Source: Trileptium ribeirensis (lineage: Eukaryota; Nematoda; Enoplea; Enoplida; Thoracostomopsidae). Taken from it: a DNA stretch of 64,000 nucleotides. Each line of letters opens with the position of its first letter. Position 1 is the stretch's first letter. Made by a program: the position numbers and the translations under genes. Below the pieces are notes generated by a model. It ran no database searches and was not told the origin of the DNA. It was given only the letters and a program-made list of their open reading frames with translations. The stretch covers positions 1 to 64,000 of the forward strand of contig JASANE010007084.1 in assembly GCA_030248225.1 (NCBI GenBank), given 5' to 3'. Below, in pieces: positions 58,043-64,000 of this stretch.

Positions 58043-58934
58043 CTGAAGATAATAATTAGCAGATAAATCATTCAGTATCGCTAAAATTTATGCATTGGAA
58101 AATGTCAGCATAAAATTCTGTAGCAAACGCAATATGCAGTTTGGACTTTCAAGCACTTCTGCAATTTCAAACAATTTCATGTAATAATAGGAACGGTAAG
58201 GAGTGTCATGAGCAACAAATTGTCAAAAGCACGGCATACTAAGCAGAAACTAATTATAAATCAAACTACGCAATGTAAATTTTACCAGAGGTATGATCTG
58301 CGATACCAGCTGCATTAAAATGATAAAATTTGTCTTCAAAATAAATAAAAAATCTGAATTTGAATGCGAAACTAATTGACATTTCAGAGACAAACGAATG
58401 TTTAAAACAAACTCTGAAAAGTATCAAACGGCACAACTAGGTAACTATATCTTTGCTGCAGATAGCATACTGGTAGATAGCATCTTTTATATTATATAAA
58501 GCTGTAGAGATGGTACAAAGATTGCGTATTTTTACCGAATTTCGAGAGCAAAAGGCCCAACGGTAGTTGGGAATAGAAATGAAATCAATACAACTGCCAA
58601 AACTCTGTTCGGTCTCACTATGACGGGCCGTCCTTGCAAATGAACTGTATATTGAATACATAGGTGCTTCGGTCGGCTAAACCAAACTATCGTAAAAACT
58701 CAACTGTAATCAACATTGCTTGAAAATATCCTCAATTTTTTACAAAGTCTTTTCACCTAAAATTAAATATTAGCTTAAAAATATTTCCACATTGTCAAAT
58801 AATTGCAACCTGGCACAGCCCAGCCACAGGAACAATTTTCCGTAAGCCGTACGGCCTTTGGACATATTGGCAGGTATATAAACAATATCTTGCGTTAATA
58901 CCATATTTCAACATCAGTAATAGGATATTCATAC

Positions 58935-59249
58935 CATTATCGCTGGGTAGCAAATTTTCATCGCACTGCTCCTGTTTTGCTTCCTTTAAAAGATGATACT
59001 GTGTTGCCTGGAATTCACATAAACTTTGATGATCAACCGATGTTTCAGCTATTTGTGTTTTCTCACATGTAGGATTGTCGGGACCCAATGTCTTGTCCGC
59101 ATTATCGTAAACCCTGGTATGTTGGCCAGGTAAAAGATTTTGCCGCGTCTGTTGACATATTTGGTTCACAGTGTAGATTTTTGCTTTCAAATATTCAGCA
59201 GGCACAACCACCACGGTGGATTTGACACAACTGCTATTCACCAGTTCAT
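58935..59249 (-). CDS. Internal exon, phase 1-1, function unknown
   Basis: 315 nt between acceptor TATAATTTAG and donor GTATGA, encoding 105 residues including VNSSCVKSTVVVVPAEYLKA, NQICQQTRQNLLPGQHTRVY and ETSVDHQSLCEFQATQYHLL, ending NLLPSDNG. Cys/Gln/Asn-rich with no recognised domain. Multiple-of-three length and phase-1 borders match the exon array downstream and the Ulp1-like exon upstream, so it fits the same transcript. Confidence 0.6.
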
Positions 59250-59599
59250 CTAAATTATATGAAATAATTGCTAACTCGTAATTTATTTTCTTCACTAATG
59301 AGAAGTAATACCAGTTAAAGGGCAACTAATCCACCACTATTTACACTCCAATTAAGTCACACATGCTCATGGAAGGGCGATTATCCCTGAGGGTTGGTTT
59401 CTCCAAACTACTAAAATTATACTTGGGGGCATGAACTGCGGTTCCCGCATTTGGGAGCTGAGTCCACCCAGTTGAATTGGGGGGCACAAAGTACTATAAC
59501 CATCAAAACGTTGAAATGTCTAATTCGGCAACTGACTGTAATTGTGCTTACTTAAAAACAGGATATTACAGTGACGTTTAGTCCCACATGGGAAGATTT

Positions 59600-60080
59600 G
59601 CGGATTTTTCAGCAAAAATAGAGAAAAATTGGCATATTTTTAGCACTCCAGAAAAAACATTGGCAACTTTCTAACGTCACAAAAAGTTCCTGTGGGGACC
59701 TGGGGTTAAGGCAAAATTTAACAGAAGGTGCACGAACTGGCGGGAACCTGGGGAGGTCGAAATAGCTGGGCCCCCTATTTGAAGAAGCCAGTGAGGGTAC
59801 CCTTACCCCTCCGTGACGCCCGGTACCCCCTCCGACGCGCTGAACGCATGCGGAAAATTTTGCATAATTGGGGAAAAATATGGCAAAAATTGGCAAAATG
59901 GGGCGAAATGGTTGAAAAAGAGGGGAGAGGACGTCGATTATTTTCACCACCCCGCCACAGGCGTAGCCAGAGACAAAGAATGGGGGTCATGGCCACCAAA
60001 GGCGCCGCACCCTCCGCGGAGGTGCCGCAACCCGCACCCACTCCCTCTCGAATGGAATTGCTGTGGCCTCCAAGCACCGA
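59600..60080. repeat. Dispersed host repeat (GC-rich with AAATTGG words)
   Basis: CACGAACTGGCGGGAACCTGG, GGGTACCCTTACCCC and a GGGGAAAAATATGGCAAAA tract resemble the copies at 20,494-20,950 and 61,970-62,250. The 100-130-residue frames here on both strands are composition artefacts. Confidence 0.5.
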
Positions 60081-60991
60081 AGGCGCGCCGGAAATTAGTT
60101 CTGCAATATTATCGTTACAATGAAATGACGGTGTTGTCAGTCGCTACAAGCTTAGCAGCAGCTGTTATTTAAGAATGACAGTTGTAGCGTCTACAGCTGG
60201 TGCTGTTACAATGTTTAAATAAACAAACTAAGTGTATCGACAGCAAAGGTTTCCGCGGGATGGTGAAAAAGAGGAACATTATCATTGCACCGAAGCTGTA
60301 ACAGAAACTGTAGTTGCGGAAACAACATGGGCCTACATAAAAAAGTAGCAGGCTCCCTTAGAGAAGGTGGCCTCTCATGGGCGTCCGGGTGGTGGGGATG
60401 TGGCGCCTCCGGTATCCCGACAAACACCTATGAATTCATCGCCTACGGGCATCCAGAGGATAACGTGATCTGTCAAGGGGTCCGAATCTCAGTGTGAAGG
60501 TAACCCGACCCCTATGGGCAAACAAGAGCTGTACGCCAGGGTAACCCCAACTAAGAAAAATGCACGCAATGTTTGTTATATATGCCGCGCGGTTTTTTAC
60601 GCGAAATTTGAGTTCAATGCCGGTTTCGCGAAAAATGGGTGTAGAAGGGGACAGGTTCCTTTGTAGTAGTCTTGGGAAACGATCGGTGTTGAAGTGAAAC
60701 GATCAGCCGTTGGCCGGCCGTTGAAATATTTGCACTGCCACTCGAGGGTATAACAGAAGGCCGACCGTTCATTGGCTGATCAACAGCAGATAGATGGTTG
60801 ACTGCTAGGAATTTACTACCCGCCAAGACATAATTTGATGCAAGCCAAAAAATAGTGAAAATGCGATCTCACGATGGATTGTCGAAGTAATTTAAGTACT
60901 AACGTAATTCTAAATGCAAGTATCGACATGTTATTGCAAAACAAGATTCAAAACTGCACTGATAAAAAAATTTTATGGAAAAGCGACTTTT
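60081..60991. other. Host sequence between terminal exon and next exon
   Basis: No exon was supported. A short imperfect palindromic word set around GGCCGGCCGTT and GGCCGACCGTT (60,712-60,775) recurs near 43,555-43,605. Confidence 0.4.
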
Positions 60992-60997
60992 TTTATT
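60992..60997 (-). terminator. Polyadenylation signal AATAAA
   Basis: AATAAA on the minus strand lies 29 bp after the stop codon of the exon at 61,026-61,375, at a plausible distance for 3' end formation. Confidence 0.5.
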
Positions 60998-61025
60998 ATG
61001 TTTTAGGGCTATCGTGTGTTATTGC

Positions 61026-61375
61026 TTAAACTGCTCCAATACTAGACAAAATAACTTTATCGCTACCGGTTGTCGATCTGTCCAAGTTTTTGCCAGATGC
61101 TTCATGTTCGAGCGCTCTGCGGAAGCGTTGCTGTTTTAGCTGTATTGCTGCTAGATTTGCTTGACGCGGTAAAGTTACAGACGTTGTATTTTGCGCACAT
61201 GTTGAGTATTCAGGGTCCACAGCAGCAACAGCATTGTCGTGAGCAATCGTACTACCACTGGTCGCGATTTGTCGTCGCTGCTGGGGTATTGCAGTCACAG
61301 CGCTGATTTGTGCAGGGAAGAATTCACCAGGCGTGACCATTGCAGCCTTCTCCGGAGAAGGCCCATTTAATATTT
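61026..61375 (-). CDS. Terminal exon, phase 1 start, function unknown
   Basis: Acceptor TTTTAAACAG at 61,376-61,377, then 116 codons including ILNGPSPEKAAMVTPGEFFP, QQRRQIATSGSTIAHDN and QANLAAIQLKQQRFRRALEH, then TAA at 61,026-61,028 and an AATAAA just beyond. Ser/Thr/Gln/Ala-rich, no recognised fold. It joins in frame to the small exon at 61,462-61,520 (ends VDRIT plus one base). It may be the end of the Ulp1-containing transcript, or an alternative last exon of a longer transcript that continues to the SET exon. Confidence 0.55.
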
Positions 61376-61461
61376 CTGTTTAAAAATATAATATCAATGA
61401 GGAGCCAGAGCAAATCATGCGTGAAATATAAACGTGTAGTACAAATTTGCAGAAACTTTAC

Positions 61462-61520
61462 CTGTAATTCTATCCACGAGAAGTGGATTTGCAATAGCTT
61501 TGCATCCACGCGAGGATTTG
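61462..61520 (-). CDS. Small internal exon (59 nt), phase 2 start, phase 1 end
   Basis: Acceptor TTTTATTATAG and donor GTAAAG bound 59 nt encoding KSSRGCKAIANPLLVDRIT. It is spliced in frame to 61,375. Its phase-2 start means a further upstream exon ending in phase 2 is needed, which I did not locate between 61.5 and 63.0 kb. Confidence 0.5.
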
Positions 61521-63034
61521 CTATAATAAAAGTAAGGATTAAATATTTGTCCATGTAAAGATTTGAGCAAAACCAGTGCTGATATTACCGAGTCAACCAA
61601 AATATATTATTGTACATTTTTCAAAAGGTTCATTTTACTAACATTTCTGATTTCGAAGTATCGGCTCTAATGATGAACTAAACAAAATACACAGGATACT
61701 TAAAAACGCTTGCTTTCGTGAAAATGTTATTCTAATAGGCACGTCCACGTTTGTGGTACAGACAATCTTAGATAAACTCACACCATATTAGCAACTTTAT
61801 ATTTGTACACGCAGTCATCTGAAAACTTAGCTAATGTTTCATGTTTACAGCTGCCAATTCAAACTACAACATTTAGCCTAAGTTAAGAACAAGAACATTC
61901 CTTTTGAGCTCTCACTGTGGATGCAGGCATCTGCGTGGTAAGCATGCAGCACTGGCACTGAGAAGGCACTTGGGATTTCCACCTGCCCAGGTTTCCTTAG
62001 GTCATGGCTCAGGTACACTTACTGGGTTCTCCAAGGAGGAGCCCCCAAGTATTTGGAGCTCCCCCAGTTCGTGCCCCCTAGATAAATTTTGGCTTCCCCA
62101 GTTCATGCCCCAGGTGTTTTTTTGTGATACTAAAAATTTCCAAATTTTTATATGGAGGGTAATAAACATGCAAATTTTTCTCTATTTTTGCTAAAAACTC
62201 CCAAATTTTCCCATAAAATACTAAAAATCGCTGTAATTTCTCGTTTATAAGTAAGGACATTTACAATCGGTTGCTGAATTACGCATTTTTTACGTTTTGT
62301 TATGGTTAAAGTACTTTATGTTCCCCCAGATGAACTGGCGGGAGCCCCCCCACGTAACTGGCTTAGAAATATGCTGAATTTTCACTGTATTGGCTAAAGA
62401 TACCCAAATTACATATCCATCAAAATACATGATCCCTAATTTACGCATTTTTACAGCCAGAATATTTCATGGTCCCCCAGTTAAACTTGGGGAAATAAAC
62501 CAGACGGAAGCCTTCCAACTATATTCAGCGGCCACCAGTGGGAGAGGCGCTGGTTTATGCCCACAGGTATAATTTTAATAATTTTAAGAAGCCAGATTAT
62601 GCAAACTTCTACTTCTACCAGGTAATATCATTTCTCACTTAGAGAAAAACACAAGTTATTGACACAGCTAATAAGTTAGAGTATGGTTTAAATTATGAGT
62701 CAAATTATGGAACAAAACATTTTCTTTACAACTGTCAGCTTTCTAAACCGTAAAAATTGTATTTTGTTATTAAAAATAAAAGAGAGTAGTTTTATATGTA
62801 GGCACACGACAAATATAAGCAGTTAAAGTAATATTTCCGTTTTTGATAATAAAAAGTTATTTTGTAATTTGAAAGAGAGCTCCACAAATTTGTATGGCTA
62901 GGCTAGGCTATAAATTTGGTATGATTTGTAATTTACAGCCAATTTTTGCCGTCGTTACATAAAGATAAAATGTTTAATAGCCCATATTTTTAATATTATT
63001 CGTGATGAACTTTATTACAAGAGAAATAAATTAC
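61521..63034. other. Intron-like host sequence with a dispersed repeat at 61,970-62,250
   Basis: Repeat similarity to 59,600-60,080 (ACTGGGTTCTCCAAGGAGGA near 62,019; CAGTTCATGCCCC; TGCAAATTTTTCTCTATTTT). No exon is supported, although one ending in phase 2 is expected here. Confidence 0.45.
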
Positions 63035-63718
63035 CTCTTAACCGTTCGCGAAACAATTCACACTGATTTCGAGATAACCCAAACATAAAATCGAGACCGC
63101 GAACGGCCCGAACAGCAGCTTCGATCACGTAAATCCCGCAATCGTTTTTACTTCTTTGTTCGCTGGGACATGTGTCTAGGATTATTTTCCATGTTTCGTG
63201 CTGCCATCCCATCGAGTCGCATATCATTTTGTGTAAACGTTCAGCGAAATTCCTATCGTGCTGATTAACGGAACAATAAACACGACTTTCGCGAACCACA
63301 AAGGAATAATTCATGAAAAACAACTGCCAATGCAAGGCACCATTACGCAGCACAACATTCATCGGAATCAAAATTTTTTGAATCAAACCACCGGATTGGT
63401 TTATGGCATCGTTTATCTCATCTTTAAGTTCTAAAATTTGGTTGGGCATAGCGTCAATAGTGTAACGGTCGTTCCATGCCGCGGCTACCACAGAGTCGAC
63501 TACACACCACCCGTCGATGTTTGCATATTGCTTAATCACGCCGGTAACAACGTTATCAGTTAATTTTTGATGTGGCTGCAAACAATTTATGTCATCATTG
63601 TCAATGGGAAGACCGCCAAGAGTTTTGGTCGAAAAAGAGAAATCTCCGCTGCTGCTTTGGCCGCTTTCGATGATGAGTGATGTATCCAGCATACTATCAT
63701 CAGTTTTCAAAACAGAAC
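63035..63718 (-). CDS. Ulp1/SENP-like (C48) cysteine protease exon, phase 1-1
   Basis: 684 nt between acceptor TTGCATTTAG and donor GTAATT, 228 residues. After about 40 polar residues, the domain shows LQPHQKLTDNVV and GWCVVDSVVAA (substrate-cleft start), GALHWQLFF (catalytic His), SEQRSKNDCGIYVIEAA (oxyanion Gln and catalytic Cys) and a basic C-terminal helix. The Asp usually found after the His strand is not apparent; VYCSVNQ occupies its place. So the triad may be altered. Ulp1-family proteases remove SUMO or related modifiers and often occur in transposons. It is the most upstream exon seen of the minus-strand set and lacks its own start codon region. Confidence 0.8.
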
Positions 63719-64000
63719 CTAAATGCAAAATGGCACACATTCTATAAGACACAAGCTAACAGCACAATGCTAACCAAAACCAATTTTATATCTACGATAG
63801 CAAAGTTGTTAGAAGGCGTCTTTTCTGGACTACATAGAGTTTAACTTGATTGTTTCGTGCACCATATTTTATGTACCCAATGTAACCTGAGTTCTCAGAA
63901 ATTCCACACAAGTAAAATATTTTCGTGCTACCGTGCGAAACGAACTTTGTAAATTTGAGCTATGGATTCCACAAGACAGCCAAATATGGCGAGATGAAAA
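63719..64000. other. Upstream side of the Ulp1-like exon
   Basis: Intron-like AT-rich sequence. The 5' exons of the gene are probably beyond the window. Confidence 0.5.

Larger units (their letters stand above)
55250..58330 (-). repeat. Tandem array of 520-bp units, each holding one 93-nt exon
   Basis: Six near-identical units of 519-520 bp contain the same exon plus flanking intron. Partial unit sequence extends at both ends. Exon ends are 55,351, 55,871, 56,391, 56,910, 57,430 and 57,950. Units differ by scattered single-base changes. The array would be taken for a satellite if the AG...GT-bounded open exon in every unit were overlooked. It lies in line with exons of the same phase on the minus strand. 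Confidence 0.9.

Noticed and set aside
55250..58330. CRISPR array or simple satellite
   Set aside because: The unit is 520 bp with no short repeat-spacer pattern, and each unit carries an open exon with splice sites.
59609..60172. Overlapping frames of 100-131 residues on both strands
   Set aside because: They lie in a GC-rich dispersed repeat, are Pro/Arg-rich on both strands and have no splice or family support.

Overview
The window looks like a eukaryotic, probably animal, nuclear contig carrying about 13.8 kb of bacterial chromosome (roughly 6,300-20,160). The flanks have low coding density, microsatellites, dispersed and tandem repeats, transposons, and coding segments bounded by AG/GT splice sites. 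The central block is densely coding, AT-rich, intron-less and bacterial in gene content: sdhE, dnaA, dnaN, a photolyase operon, tRNA-Val, cmk, rpsA, murA, folD, cysQ, a vapBC-type pair and an SRPBCC gene. The proteins resemble alphaproteobacteria, and a Rickettsiales-like endosymbiont is my best guess. That placement is inference, since no phylogeny was possible.

Layout. 1-6,250: gene-poor left flank with microsatellites, degenerate tandem repeats and a tRNA-Ser-like relic. 6,300-20,160: bacterial block. Chromosomal housekeeping genes dominate, so the source was a main chromosome rather than a plasmid or phage. sdhE, dnaN, folD, cysQ and the vapBC-like pair are open. dnaA, phr, the SDR, the TIGR01777 epimerase, cmk and rpsA carry frameshifts, mostly single-base losses in short runs. 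murA has two in-frame stops and the SRPBCC gene has one. 20,160-24,600: repeats, including tandem arrays in both orientations. 24,600-44,100: sparse exons, small MITEs, a DDE-transposase-like gene (34,077-36,483, minus) and a possible promoter with first exon (42,040-42,491, plus). 44,125-49,344: a hAT-like foldback element with 8-bp target duplications. 50,787-63,718, minus strand: a set of mostly phase-1 exons encoding a Ulp1/SENP-like protease, several unknown segments, six tandem copies of a 93-nt exon each inside a 520-bp unit, a diverged seventh copy, and a terminal KMT5A-like SET domain.

How parts may work together. In the bacterial block, folD-cysQ and the photolyase cluster are operon-like and cmk-rpsA keeps a common bacterial order, but the damage suggests much of the block is not functional. 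On the host side, nearly all exons between 50.8 and 63.7 kb begin and end in phase 1, so they can be spliced in many combinations without changing frame. Whether they form one gene (protease, 31-residue repeats, SET methyltransferase) or two adjacent genes cannot be settled from sequence alone, because the 61-kb exon has its own stop and a polyadenylation signal.

Main caution: many frameshifts, in bacterial and host ORFs alike, are one-base deletions in short homopolymers, as expected from an incompletely polished long-read assembly. In-frame nonsense codons and a damaged cmk P-loop are harder to explain that way. Whether the bacterial block is truly integrated or is a chimeric join needs reads spanning both junctions.
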